Shown: positions 1 through 37,922 of the stretch, piece after piece
Numbering within the stretch: the stretch's first letter is position 1
Layout: every line of letters begins with the position of its first letter
Source of the DNA: Anoplopoma fimbria
Taxonomy: Eukaryota > Chordata > Actinopteri > Perciformes > Anoplopomatidae
Assembly (NCBI RefSeq): GCF_027596085.1
Contig: NC_072458.1
Span: 15,103,256 to 15,167,255, forward strand
DNA: 64,000 nucleotides
Reading direction: 5' to 3'
Made by a program: the position numbers and the translations under genes
Notes under the pieces: generated by a model
The model's input: only the letters and a program-made list of their open reading frames with translations
The model's database searches: none
What the model was told of the DNA's origin: nothing

Positions 1-943
1 GACAGGTGGGAGACAAGAGAGAACAAAGACAAGGAATCAGATACCATTTAAATATGGCATTATTGACATGACAGCACAAGCAGGTCATCAAATAACCACT
101 GGAGTTAACCATGACTATTAACTATGTCATAATGAGACTATTAAACAAATGATCCCATTCATCTGTGAAGCCTAGTTGTACTTACCGTAAGGTATGTTTT
201 TTTCTAGGAGCTCTATATTTCTCAGCTATTCCTGACCTATAATAAGTCTATAATAAACTGTGTAGCCAAAATACAGACACTCAGACCCTTAAGGACAAAA
301 ATGTCCTGATGGAAAACAAATAAAACCACAATTTGATGTCCATAACAGTATAAAATCATGTAATATATTATGTCAGGCTGTAAACTGAGCCCTGGCTTCT
401 AAATTGTACTTTTTACTATTTTCCAACAGGGTTTGCCCTGTGGGGCTAATACATGCTATTTCCCTGGATTCCACTCGGGGCATTGCTGCTGTATTACGGA
501 GCACTGCAGTTTTTTTTAATGAAATGCATCACAGTCAATGTTTTTGCTTATTATTGACATATATCATTGACTTTTCTATATACTAAAACATTTAGTATAT
601 AGGAAGTCAATTATTTTTCTTCCATAAAAAAATACCAATGACATTATGTAAACGAACTGGCATTTGAAGGGTTAGAGTTCTGAAATTGAATTTATATTTG
701 GTAGTATGATCAGGACTGAAGTTTGTTAAAAAATTTGTATGGAAAATGATATTAATTTACAATTTTATTGCAGTTTTTTGATGCACATTTTTGTCCTCCA
801 GGGACATTAGAGCAACTTTTTAAAGGGATGAACGAGGGTTAACTATAATGTTTAAATAGAATACTTTGTTTTAAGTTGCGTCAGTGGAATGAAACTGTAA
901 TAAATGAAGTGGTCGAGTAAAGGATAAAAGGCTGTGAGACTAC
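1..943. other. igdcc3 intron 13 / 3' flank, no exon recognised
   Basis: AT-rich sequence. The remaining igdcc3 tail exon(s) were not found here on the minus strand, so they probably lie beyond position 1. An 18-22-bp hairpin sits at 566-611 (listed separately). The short plus-strand open frame at 404-586 looks fortuitous. Confidence 0.6.
566..611. repeat. Near-perfect inverted repeat (hairpin)
   Basis: The arms at about 566-587 and 591-611 pair almost completely around a 3-nt centre; their inner parts are ctatatactaaa and tttagtatatag. The loop is too tight for a normal miRNA precursor. It could be the centre of a palindromic MITE. Confidence 0.6.
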
Positions 944-27636
<26,693 letters not shown>

Positions 27637-28150
27637 TTTTGGTTTTCTTCACTCCAACCTTCTTGACGTCAAAGCTTCTTCCCCTTAAAACCCCTTGAAA
27701 AATCAAATAGATAAAAAAAACAAGTAATCCCAATGGAAAGGTGTCTGTATCCTCCCACTGTGTACCGTCTTTGGTGATAAAGCTACAATTGTATTTGTTT
27801 TTTATGAAAGCATCGTTATTCTTTAGGTTCCCATGTCCAGCTTTTGGGCCACGGAAGGCTGCTGGTCATATTCAAAGCTACTGTGAGAATAGTGCAAGGA
27901 CCACACTTCAGCCCGGACAGAGCTCATTAGTCATTCAGCCTCATTGTTGTGAGTGAATGGACACTGATACAGCAGCTTTCACCGGCCGCTCCAGGTTGGT
28001 CTGCTGTGAGCCAATCGTAGCCCTGCGGTGAGGGCTCAGCCTGGGAGACATGATTGATATTCATTTAAACAGAGAGCTGCTGGCCATCCGCCCTGGCCCG
28101 CCCTGCCCCCTGCCTGATGGGCCTGATGTGTCCAGAGCTGGACTCAAGGT
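27637..28150 (-). promoter_or_regulatory. igdcc3: Putative igdcc3 5' UTR and promoter region
   Basis: Lies directly upstream of the signal-peptide ATG. It contains a CCAAT motif at 28011-28015 (inverted relative to the gene), a GC-rich run at 28085-28115 and 'tgatattcatttaaac'. No clear TATA box or start site could be fixed. A non-coding first exon further upstream is possible. Confidence 0.25.
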
Positions 28151-28348
28151 TCCCAGCCAGGCAAAGGAGTAAGTTCAGAGTCAAAGCTCCTTTAATTTAA
28201 ATAACTACATGACCTTTTCAGGTCACTTATTATCACACTAGAATTCACTCTGGATCAATATGTAAAGGGATAGGTTTGGGATAGTTGGGGAGGTGAAGTT
28301 CAGACTGGAAGTTTTTGGACAGACACATTTCCTATTGTTTGAAAGGTG

Positions 28349-28350
<2 letters not shown>

Positions 28351-28436
<86 letters not shown>
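28351..28436. repeat. (GT)n microsatellite
   Basis: About 43 GT units in the DNA upstream of igdcc3. Confidence 0.98.
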
Positions 28437-28438
<2 letters not shown>

Positions 28439-28699
28439 TGTGAAGCAGACACCTGAGTGATTTTTAGGTTTCTTTTCTCAGTGGGAATAAAAGTAATTTT
28501 GTTCAGTTTTGTTTTTGGTTGGCTAAATAATTGATCTCACATTCCATTTTTCACTATCTGAGAAATCCTAGCTTCCAACACACAAAGACAAGTTATTTTT
28601 TCAGGCAGCATCCATCAGTTCTGAAAAGTGAAGTCAATGCTGCATGTCTTAAACTTGGTGGGTTGTAAAAACTGAAATTTACTCTTTTGCATGTACTTA

Positions 28700-29200
28700 C
28701 ATGGTGCTACTTGACTATATTGATGAGCAGGTGGCAACCTCCAACCAATACTGAAGTGCCTTAAAACTTGCATTCTCCTACTGTCCATCAGGGGGTGACT
28801 CCTCTAGTTGTATAGAAGTCTGTTAGAAAATGACTCTACTTCTCTCTTGATTTATTACTTCAGTAAACATTATGGTCCATTTAAAGTCAAATAGACCATA
28901 AAGCAGGTGATTGACGGGTTGCTACCATGGCGTTGTCCAGTTTGGGAGTTGTACATATTTCGTCCATGTTTTTGTCCTAGAACTTTAACCCTTGCACAGT
29001 GTGTTTAATTTCAATCAAGTTAATTGTAATCCTTTGGTTGACTTAAGATGACTTATTAAGCATTCAGTTGCACTAAGCTCCACCCTTTAGTGACACTTCT
29101 GGTTCCGAAATACGAAGATGGCGACCGTAGTCCATAAACCAAGGAGTGAAATCACCATGGCTACGTCCACTTCTACAGTCTATGTAATCAATGCAGCACC
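28700..29200. mobile_element. Dispersed teleost repeat, non-coding
   Basis: Contains 'gaaaatgactctacttctct', 'tgatttattacttcagtaaa', 'ccgaaatacgaagatggcga' and 'cttctacagtctatg', which I recognise as parts of abundant non-autonomous fish repeats. A related end (gtctatgttttattcagtct) occurs at 46590-46890. Class not determined. Confidence 0.45.
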
Positions 29201-30738
29201 TCAGATTACACAAATTTATTGTTATGCTGGAATTTAGTTTGTTAAAACTCTTTTTGAAGTGGCCTTACACAAACAGAGATAGAAGTTGAGCAGTATAGGC
29301 TACTGGTATAAAATCATAACATCTGTATAGGGCCCTTATTTGCCGCATTAATGCAGGGACCTGAAAACAAACTGCACCTGTCAAAGGCTTTCAAAGTCAA
29401 TAATAACAGCTTTTTTGTGTAATTAAGGTAAGACTGAGGTCCTAATATATATTTGAGGAGTCATCCACCATTGTTTTGACTATATACCAAAAATTGCATC
29501 TCATGAATGTAGTCTTTCTCTGCTCAAAAAGTGTCTGAAATCTGTCAAGTGAATAACATTTTTTGCCAGTTTAACCACATTGGTGTTTGTGGATTATGGT
29601 CCTTAAAATGTATATAAATAGTCACATGAGGTTAACATAATCTATGAGTTTAATTTGCTAAATTGTTACAACAATAAATATAGAAATAAGAGCTATATAT
29701 TTGATAGCATCTAACAGTTGTTAGAGGGCTAGCTTTAGGCTAGTAGATAGTGGCTGGCTAGTTCACCACTTGACTTCTGTTAGGTTGGTTAAAGTAACAC
29801 TCTTATCATTATTGATATATTACAGCACCAGTTTCACCACTTCAGATACTCACCTTCACACTCAAAGGATGAAGGATACTAAATCTAGCAGGGTGGTTAG
29901 TCGCTCTCCTAACTTCATTTGATGGTTGACTTTATTATTTTAAATAAAAAAATGTTTTCCCCCTTATGTCTGGCCCTGATACTTTTCCATAAAGGCTGTG
30001 AAGAGAGAAGACCCAGCAGATTACCTTTATTTTTGACACAAATGTCCCCACAACAGGAAATCTCTTTCTCAATGAGGATCTGTATAGGATTCCCTTCAAA
30101 ACTGAAGCTCAGGATGAGTCGATACTGGCCGTCTCATGTTTTCACAGAAACATATATGCTCGTGAGAACAAACTGCTAAGTTATCTACAACTCTTTTCTA
30201 GCCTTTTAGGAACTGCACATGTTGCTGAAACAATACAGAGTTCCCTCACCCTGTGATGCCTGCATAATTCCACCTGGGTTCTAAGTTTATACACATAAGG
30301 CCCCTAATTGACATCAGTCAAGTAAACTGTGAACATACTATGTACAAACATACATTCATTAAAAATACCAGAGCTCTCTGTGACCCATGTTAGCGTGTTG
30401 AGCTAAGTGTTAGCATGCTGCTGTGCTAATGCAGAGCTAGCTTCCAGTATACCAACAGGCTGGGTCAATGTTGAAATAACAGTTATGTAACACTATGAGA
30501 ACTGTGTGAACGTTTAGCCTTTTTTGAAGCCAGTTGAATAAGAGACTTATACTTATACTGGAACACTATACTGCATTGCTATAGGCAGTGTGGCCCAGAT
30601 GCGCTTCCAGCTGAATCAGCACTTTTGCTCCCAACACCTGGGGCCTTGGCGGTGGCATGTTTTGAGAATATATCTGTTATTTTTGCACAGGTCTCTTTGA
30701 TTTTTTCTCTGTCTCTCTGCCCACTCCTTTGCTCGACA
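29201..30738. other. Intergenic, nothing recognised
   Basis: AT-rich sequence between the dispersed repeat and the MITE. The plus-strand open frame at 29919-30179 has no recognisable features and is probably fortuitous. Confidence 0.5.
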
Positions 30739-30742
30739 TTAA

Positions 30743-31520
30743 ACAGGCCCTATTATGCTATTTTCCGGGTGCATATTTTTATCTCAAGTTACATTTACAA
30801 CATGTTTACATGCGTTAATGCTCATAATCCTCCTTGTTTCTCTCATAATGGCTGTCCTGCAGCACCTCTTCTCACCCTCTCTCTGAAACGCTCCGTTATA
30901 GTGCTTGCTCCTCCCTCCAGAAAGCAAAGTCTGCTCTGATTGGTCAGCTAGCCTGCTCTGTTGTGATTGGTCAACGTTTCGCTTGGTCGGATATGTCCCG
31001 CCACTTACAAACAGAATTCAGCCACGTCTTCCAGAGCGGTTCAAAACACTGTTGAAGCTGTCCTCGGCGAAATGCAGCGAACACAACATTAAGTTTTCGT
31101 TGTACTGCTCTGGCGAAGTGAAAATGAAATGTAGACACTTTTTCATCATTTCATCTGCCTTCGGAGTCCAAACAAAGGACATTTCCCCTCGCAGAGCAGA
31201 GCACAGCGTCTTCTCCACATGACAAAAAAAACAAAACACTCTTCCTCCGGAGCTCCGTCTTTCTCTTTTGTTGTTTGAGGGCCAAACTAGCCGGAAGGAG
31301 TTTTACATCAATTCTGTAACATTATGACCTCATAAAGTTAAGGAAGTGAAGGAGAGAATTCAATGGAGCCGTTTCAGGCAGCTGAGGAGCAGTGATTCTG
31401 AGGGGGAGAGTAACTCCTTTTAGGAGTGGACTTCAGGTTTTACGGACCTCTTACCTGTACAAAAATATATATAACACACTAGAGGAGAGGAAAAAAGTGG
31501 AAAAGCATAATAGGGACACT
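30743..31520. mobile_element. TTAA-flanked MITE, copy 2, carrying a THAP-like fragment
   Basis: The same ends as copy 1 (ACAGGCCCTATTATGC; right end AGTGTCCCTATTATGC in reverse complement), flanked by TTAA at 30739-30742 and 31521-31524. It is longer than copy 1 because it keeps a central segment (about 30975-31255) with the minus-strand THAP-like reading frame at 31018-31239. Confidence 0.75.
31018..31239 (-). pseudogene. THAP-type zinc-finger fragment inside MITE copy 2
   Basis: A 73-codon frame with CFFC near its start, SFVWTPKADEMMKKCL and LCSLHFAEDSF. The spacing C-x2-C-x46-C-x2-H followed by F and xxDSF fits the C2CH THAP DNA-binding module, a domain of P-element-type and other transposases. 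The usual core tryptophan is replaced (KKCL where kkWl is expected). No transposase body follows. It is probably a relic of the autonomous parent or a captured fragment. Confidence 0.45.
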
Positions 31521-31629
31521 TTAAGCACACAGTATGAGAATAATATCCATCTTCTCATTTTACTCTCGGAATGCAAGCAAATACGTTTTTGTTTTAAATG
31601 CATAACTGTTGCTATGTTTTATGCCTAGC

Positions 31630-31815
31630 AAAAGAGATAAGATAATCCTTTATAAATCCCACAGCGGGGATAATGCAAACAAGAGACAAAGTAAAAAACA
31701 AGATCAAAACAAGAATTATAAATAAGTAAATAAGTAATAACAGTAAAGAATAACTTTAAAAAACTTTAAAAATCCACAATAACTAAAATATTATATAAAC
31801 AGACAGAATAATTTT
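31630..31815. mobile_element. Dispersed repeat remnant ('gataatcctttataaatccc')
   Basis: Resembles the teleost repeat starting at 2877 (cctttattagtcccacaatg), here as aatcctttataaatcccaca followed by an A-rich tract. Non-coding. Confidence 0.4.
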
Positions 31816-31839
31816 AGTATTGCACCATCTACACTACTC

Positions 31840-32058
31840 TGGCGTTTTAGAACCCCGGGTCTCGGGGGCGGCAGGCTTAGGAGGGTATTCTAGACATTCC
31901 TCTCCCCAGCAACGCTTTCTCGCTCTTCCTGGGGTGCCCCAAGGCGTTTCCAGGGCAGACAAGATATATAATCTCTCCAACATGTTCAATGTCTGCCCCG
32001 GGGCTTTTTACCAGTTGGACTTGCCTGGAAAACTTCTTAAGGGAGGCATCCAGGAGGC
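31840..32058 (-). mobile_element. LINE A, part 1: host element of the nested stack
   Basis: The minus strand carries the decayed end of a LINE polyprotein I know as an abundant fish repeat (...tccaggcaagtccaactgg..., ...gcccaaggcgtttcc-type text). It breaks off at about 32058 after 'catccaggaggc'. The element resumes at 36556 with 'atcctgatcagatgc', the sequence that normally follows directly. Confidence 0.6.
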
Positions 32059-32850
32059 GGGAGTAGCAGCCATCTTTGACTCAAGCCTATTAATAAACCC
32101 TAAACCTAAATTAAATTATAACTCATTTGAAAGCCTTGTTCTTAGTCTTTCAAACCCGACCTGGAAAGCATTACAGCCAGTTCTATTTGTTATAGTGTAC
32201 TGCGCACCAGCTCCGTATTTTGAATTCCTATCAGAATTTTCATAGTTCTTATCAAGTTTGTCCTCAAAACAGATAAAGTAATTATTGTAGGTGATTTTAA
32301 TATTCATGTGGATGTCAATAATGATAGCCTTAGTACTGCGTTTATTTCATTATTAGATTCGATTGGCTTCTGTAAGAGTGTACAGAAACCGCCTCACTGT
32401 TTTAACCACACCCTCAACCCTGTTCTGGCATTGAAATAGAAAATGTAGTTGTCTTTCCACAGAACCCTCTTTTATCGGACCATTACCTAATAACTTTAGA
32501 ATTTGTACTACCGGAGTGTACGCCATTAGGCAAAAGTTTCTACACTAGATGTCTATCTGATAAAGCTGTAGCTAAATTTAAAGAAGCGATTCCATCAGCG
32601 TTTAATTCATTACCATTGCTCAATACAACAGAGGACTCCTATGCTAACTTTAGTCCGTCTCAGATTGCCAATCTTGTGGCTAGTGCTACTGGCTCACTGC
32701 AAATGACACTAGACTCTATAGCCCCTCTAAAAAAGAAGATAATAAAAGAAAGGAATCACGGTTTGTCTGGCGAGACGGTCTTAAAATATGAAAGAAGGCA
32801 CTCCGTAATGCCAGAGCAGCCTATTATTCAGCATTAATAGAGAAAAATAA
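32059..32850 (+). mobile_element. LINE B, part 1: 5'-truncated L2-like LINE with endonuclease remnant
   Basis: Opens inside the AP endonuclease: GVAAIFDSSLLINPKPKLNY, then VIYCAP-like VIVYCAPAPYFEFLSEFS. After a stop comes VIIVGDFNIHVDVNNDS (about 32283-32335), with the catalytic GDFNIH motif. It continues as the linker (ANFSPSQIANLVASATGSLQ) to IEKNK at 32850, where LINE C is inserted. Several stops and frameshifts; inactive. Confidence 0.75.
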
Positions 32851-34595
32851 GGGGATCACCTCTCTACCTGTAATTACAGACCCATCAGTATCCTGCCAAC
32901 AGTGTCAAAGGTTGCAGAGAAGTTTGTAGCTGAGCAAATTATCTCCCATTTGAATACCAGTTCTTTGGTCCTTCGTCCAATGCAATTTGGCATCAGAGCC
33001 AATTATTCTACTGAGACAGCCAGCCACCTGTTTCTTCACGGAAAAAAAAGAAATCAAATTTCGCTTGGACAAAGGGGGTGTTGTTGGAGCTGTATTCCTT
33101 GATCTCAAGAAGGCATTTGACACTGTTAACCATAGAATTATTTTGTCTGAGTTGCCCAGCTACAATTTCTCTTCAGGAACAATTCAATGGATTGAATCAT
33201 ATCTGCGTAATAGATCCCAGTATGTCCAAGTACAGAACCATCATTCACCTGCCCTCCATTTGTCCACAGGTGTCCCACAAGGTTCCATCCTGGGCCCACT
33301 GCTATTTTCTTTATATATATTAATGATCTTCCATCAGCATGTCCTAACACCAATATCCAAATATATGCAGATGACACTGTCATTTACTTACATGGAAGCA
33401 AAATGACACAAGTTGCAAATGAGCTCATTAACGCCATGGTTCATGTAACAGCATGGTTAAAGCAATGCTGTCTACAATTAAATGTGTCCAAAACTGTATG
33501 TATGTTTTTTACCAAAACAAACACTGATAGTGTAGAGCAGGATGTTTTTGTATCTGGGGAGAGGCTACAGGTAGTACCGGAAAACAATTATATAATTGGA
33601 GTACTTTTTGATTCCAAATTATCATTCAAAACACAGGTGAAAAAGGTCTGTAACAGGGTCAAATTTAATCTGTCAAATTTCAGGTTCACACGAGATTACA
33701 TGTCAACAGAGGCAGCTAAAATATACATGCTTTCTATGGTTGTTTCTCATATCACTTACTGTTTAACAACCTGGTCACAGGCTAGCACCACTACTCTAAA
33801 ACCACTACAGTCATTGTATAAAAGAACACTAAAAATCCTTGACAAAAAACCTGTTATTTATCATCACTGCCCAATATTGCAAAAATATAACTTGTTCAGT
33901 TTGGAGAACATGATTAAATATGTGAATGTCTGTCTCATGTACAAAATCATATATGGCTTGACCTCTCCTCCACTCAAACAGTTTGTAACCACCAGATCAA
34001 CTGCATATTGGCTCACAAGAGGTGCAGTAAGAGGAGATTGCATTATCCCATTTAGGAAAAGTGCTTTCAGTCAGTCTGCATTCTCTGTAAAAGCTGCACT
34101 AGAATGGAACTCCATCCCAGTGACCATTAGACAACGGGACACATACAGTTCATTTAAAGATAATTTAAAGACATGGTTAATTAGCACCCAGCACTGTCAT
34201 CACTAACTGCGCCTTACTTCCTCAATATGTCTGTGCTGAATTTCCCCCAGTCTGTCTGCTCTCACCTGTCTGTCTTGATATTGCCCGTCGCCACTCATCA
34301 ACCTGCAAGCATGTCTTTTAATGTCAGACTGAAATGACACTAATTGACATACTCTGCATGCTTTTTAATGTATTGTGCTTCTGATATATATGTTTTTATT
34401 GTCTAACAATGCAAGATAATCTTGTTTTTAGTCCATGTTCTTTTTAACATAATCTAATATTCTGTTTTTAGGGTGACTTTGTAACATCTGTCTAGGGACT
34501 ACAGATGAAAAATAGCCTCTTGGCTAACTCTGGTACATTTACAGAAATGTTAATTAATGTGCACTGTCCCTACCAAATAAACCAATAAAAAAAAT
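32851..34595 (+). mobile_element. LINE C: 5'-truncated L2/Maui-like LINE inserted into LINE B
   Basis: Reverse-transcriptase motifs in order: YRPISILPTVSKVAEKFVAE (about 32876), VFLDLKKAFDTVNH (33094), GVPQGSILGPLLFSLY (33269), YADDTVIYL (33367). After these comes the C-terminal LEWNSIPVTIR...FKDNLKTWL ending at 34206. The 3' UTR contains 'gggactacagatgaaaaata' and the end is 'aaataaaccaataaa'. Frameshifts near 33045 (A run) and 33312 (TA run) break the frame. An A-rich motif (about aaaaataa) occurs on both sides and may be the target-site duplication. Confidence 0.82.
33403..34206 (+). pseudogene. LINE C reverse transcriptase, C-terminal open part
   Basis: The longest intact frame in the window (267 codons). 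It covers the region after the YADD box through the thumb and C-terminal domain (AWLKQCCLQLNVSKT, YCLTTWSQAS, NLFSLENMIKYVNVCLMYKI, ALEWNSIPVTIR). The catalytic YADD lies just upstream (33364-33375) in the same frame. It is the end of a larger broken ORF and not a gene of its own. Confidence 0.8.
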
Positions 34596-34811
34596 AAAAG
34601 AACAACCCCAGGTTTCTCTTCAGCACTGTAGCCAGGCTGACAGAGTCACAGCTCTGTTGAGCCCTGTATTCCTATAAACATCGGTAGTAGTGACTTCATG
34701 AACTTCTTTAATAAGATTCTAACTACTTAGATGTTTTTTCTCCCATCCACCTTCACCAATTGATAACAATTTCTAAGTGTAAACCTTCTGCCTGTCTCTT
34801 AGATTGCATTA
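34596..34811 (+). mobile_element. LINE B, part 2: ORF2 linker
   Basis: Resumes with NNPRFLFSTVARLTES, the sequence expected right after IEKNK at the end of part 1. It contains a decayed SDFMNFFNKI segment and runs to 'cctgtctcttagat', where the Tc1 copy starts. Confidence 0.65.
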
Positions 34812-36240
34812 TATTCACCCCATTCAGGTCAGTATTTAGTAGATGCACCTTTGGCTGCAATCACAGCACTGAGTCTGTGTGGATATGTCTCAATCAGGCT
34901 GGCACATCTGGACACTGCAATTTTTCTCCATTCTTCCTTGCAAAACAGCTCAAGCTCTGTCAGGTTGCTCGGGGATCGGGCGTGAACAGCTCTTTTCAAG
35001 TCCAGCCACAAATTCTCGATTGGATTGAGATCTGGGCTTTGACTTGGCCACTCCAGAACATTCACCTTGTTGTCTTTGAACCATTTCTGTGTAGCTTTTG
35101 CTGTATGCTTGGGGTCGTTGTCTTGCTGGAAAATAAATCTTCTCCCAAGTCGTAGCTCTCTTGCAGACTGAGTCGGATTATCCTCCAGGATTTGGCGATA
35201 TTTTTCTGCATTCATGTTCCCCTCTATCTTTACAACCCTTCCAGGGCCTGCTGCTGAGAAGCATCCCCAGAGCATGATGCTGCCACCACCATGCTTCAGG
35301 GTGGAGATGGTGTGTTTGTGGTGATGTGCAGTGTTTGGTGTTCGCCAAACATAGCATCTAGTCTGATGGCCAAAAAGCTCAATTTTTGTCTCATCAGATC
35401 AAAGAACTTTCTTCCAATTGACCTTGGAGTCTCCCACATACCTTTGGGCGAATTCCAGGCGAGATTTCATATGAGCTTTTTTCAACAGTGGCTTTCTCTT
35501 TGCCACTCTCCCATACAGCTTCGACTGGTGAAGAACCCGGGCAACAGTTGTTATATGTACAGTCTCTCCCATCGAGCCACTGAAGCTTTTAACTCCTTCA
35601 GAGTGGTCGTAGGTGTCTTGGTGGCCTCCCTCACCACTCTACTTCTTGCCCGGTCACTCAGTTTGTGAGGATGGCCAGCTCTAGGCAGATTTAAACAAGT
35701 GCCATACTCCTTCCATTTCTTAATGACGGATTTAACTGAACTCTGTGGGATGTCCAGTGAGTTGGAAATCTTCTTGTAGCCAACTCCTGACTTATACTTT
35801 TCAATGATCTTTTCTGAGTTGCTTGGAGTGTTCTTTTGTCTTCATGTTGCAATTGTAGCAGGAATACTGATGAACCAGAGACTGGACCTCACAGACACAG
35901 GTGTTTTTATACTACAATCACTTGACACACATCAACGGCACTCAGGTGATCTCCATTTCACTAATTGTGACACTGCTGGCGTCAACTAGCTGGACCTCTG
36001 TTGAATTAGGTCAGTCACTTTAAAGGGGGTGAATATTTATGCAAACACTTATTTTACACTATATATTTTTAATTAATTGACATTAGTTTGTAAAAATCTG
36101 TTTTCACTTTGACATGAAAGAAGCTTTTTTTGCAAATTCTTGTCAAAAAAGCCAAATTATATTGACCATGATTTCATGTATAAAAGCAACAAAAGGGGAA
36201 AACATCCAAGGGGGGTGAATACCTTTTATAGGCATTGTGT
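34812..36240 (-). mobile_element. Tc1-like transposon D, defective, inserted in LINE B
   Basis: The transposase is on the minus strand: start MKTKEHSKQLRK near 35853, and a C-terminal open part at 34829-35275 with MLWGCFSAAGPGRV, QQDNDPKHTA and the SPDLNPIENLW signature of Tc1 DDE enzymes. A small deletion just after RK and a stop near 35402 inactivate it. The right end (aaggggggtgaataccttt, taggcattgtgt) looks intact and borders a TA. The left end is truncated or diverged. Confidence 0.85.
34829..35275 (-). pseudogene. Tc1 transposase, C-terminal 148 codons
   Basis: Contains the second and third catalytic regions of the DDE fold (FIFQQDNDPKHTA and SPDLNPIENLWLDLK) and the terminal helix region. 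The N-terminal paired-type DNA-binding part lies upstream at 35276-35855, in frames broken by a deletion and a stop. No functional enzyme. Confidence 0.85.
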
Positions 36241-36555
36241 ATGAATAATTTGTGTTATATACATTGAATGTTTTGTAACTCTGTTATGTTGTTCATTCTG
36301 TACACAGGACATCTATTGCATTTCTGTCGCTCTCCCATAGGTTCCTTTTTTCTCCCTGTTAAAGGTTTTTTGTAGGGGAGTTTTTCCTGTGCCGATGTGA
36401 GGGTCTAAGGACAGAGGATGTTGTATGTTGTACAGATTTGTGATTTGTGATTTTGGGCTATACGAAATAAATTAAATTAAATTAAATTAAATTAAATTGA
36501 ATTGAATTGAATTGAATTGAATTTAACTGAATTTAATTGAATTTAAATGAATTGA
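36241..36555 (+). mobile_element. LINE B, part 3: 3' UTR and (AAATT/GAATT)n tail
   Basis: Contains 'gttatgttgttcattctgta', 'tgttaaaggttttttgtagg' and 'gtgatttgtgattttgggct', the 3' UTR typical of fish L2-like LINEs, and ends in aaatt/gaatt pentamers (36466-36555). The reverse-transcriptase part between linker and 3' UTR is missing, deleted before or during the Tc1 insertion. Confidence 0.75.
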
Positions 36556-36945
36556 ATCCTGATCAGATGCTTGAACGAACTCAGCTGGCCCCTTTTTACA
36601 GGAAGGAGCAGCGGCTCTATTCCAAACTGTCTGAGCTCCTCACCCTAATATCTAAGGCTGAGCCCAGCCAGTATAACGAAGGAAGCTCACTTCGACCACT
36701 TGTAACCTCATTCTTTCAGTCACTACCCAAAGCTCATGACCATAGGTGAGGGTCGGAATGTAGATGGACTGGTAAATCCAGCTCAGCTCCCTCTTCACCC
36801 CAACGGTCGGATACAACACACCGCACCGAAATGTCTGTCGATCTCACCCTTGATTTTACCCTCACTCATGAACAAGACCAATATACTTATACTCGCTTGC
36901 CTGACTTGTTCTCCAATCTGCAGGGTAAAATTAAGAAGATTTTAA
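36556..36945 (-). mobile_element. LINE A, part 2
   Basis: Continues LINE A from 'atcctgatcagatgc' through 'gagcagcggctctattcc' to 'ctcactcatgaacaagacc'. The minus strand shows decayed SEGK...EIDR and PTL-TYGHELW-type motifs of a LINE polyprotein. Multiple stops. Together with 31840-32058 it brackets the nested insertions. Confidence 0.6.
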
Positions 36946-37844
36946 TCAAACACAAAACTCTGCAAAACCAGCTGCAAAGTAGACAATATACTTTTATACA
37001 ATTTTTTGTTTTGCTGCAAAGGATAAAGGTCAAATCACAGCAAATAACTGACACATCTGAGTGTTTGTTCCCATAAATCATTTTCACATGTCACACAGTG
37101 AACTCATGTGGCAGTAAGAGGTAGTGAGACTGGGATGACAATTTCAATCAGTAGTGCTGAGTAGTTGACCATGACCAGCTTGCTTACAGCCTACAGGAGT
37201 CTTTTCTAATGCTGCAAATCCTCTAGTTGACGCACCTGGTAGTGTAATTGTAACACCTATGACCCCAATGTTGCCAGTAATTTGATATGATTCAAGTAAG
37301 AACTTGATTCAAATATACAGTATATTGATAATCACATGAAATACCTAAGAAATACAAATACATTAGAGGGAGTTATATATCATTTATCAAGTGCTTTTAA
37401 ATCTCAAATAAAGGTGAGAGATGAAGGTCTTCCCAATGGATTTTACTTAGTTTATTATAATGGATTTGTACCCAATCCAACAAGAGGGAGCCATCAACAA
37501 AGAAAATATACTGTTCTCCAGAAATGACAGACTGCTCTAAAAGAACATTTTTGTGAAATACGCTCATTCCCTTTCTTACCACCAGTGAGATTAGAAGATC
37601 AATATCAGTCGCATGTCTTTTATCTCTTAACTTTTTGGGGTAGGTTTGGATACAAACAGCATGTCAAATAAAATGATTATATAAGAATGATTCCAAAGTA
37701 GCTACAGTATTTCCAACAACAAATGAAAAATCAGAGACCAGAGATCCATTTGGACGCCAAACTTTTGACAGTTTGTCATTTCATGTCAATGTAAAAGTTG
37801 TGCCTGCATGTGGTAAAATACAAGATTACAAACAACTGGATTTC
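36946..37844. other. Intergenic / scin downstream region, nothing recognised
   Basis: AT-rich sequence between LINE A and the scin 3' end. The open frames here are short and featureless. Confidence 0.5.
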
Positions 37845-37850
37845 TTTATT
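37845..37850 (-). terminator. scin: Candidate scin polyadenylation signal
   Basis: AATAAA on the minus strand, about 72 nt after the scin stop codon. It is the nearest canonical hexamer; later signals cannot be excluded. Confidence 0.4.
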
Positions 37851-37922
37851 TATCACACTAGTTATATAAAGGAACCTATTTCAGTTGTCCTGTGTGGATC
37901 AATTTATCTGTATAATGTGAAT

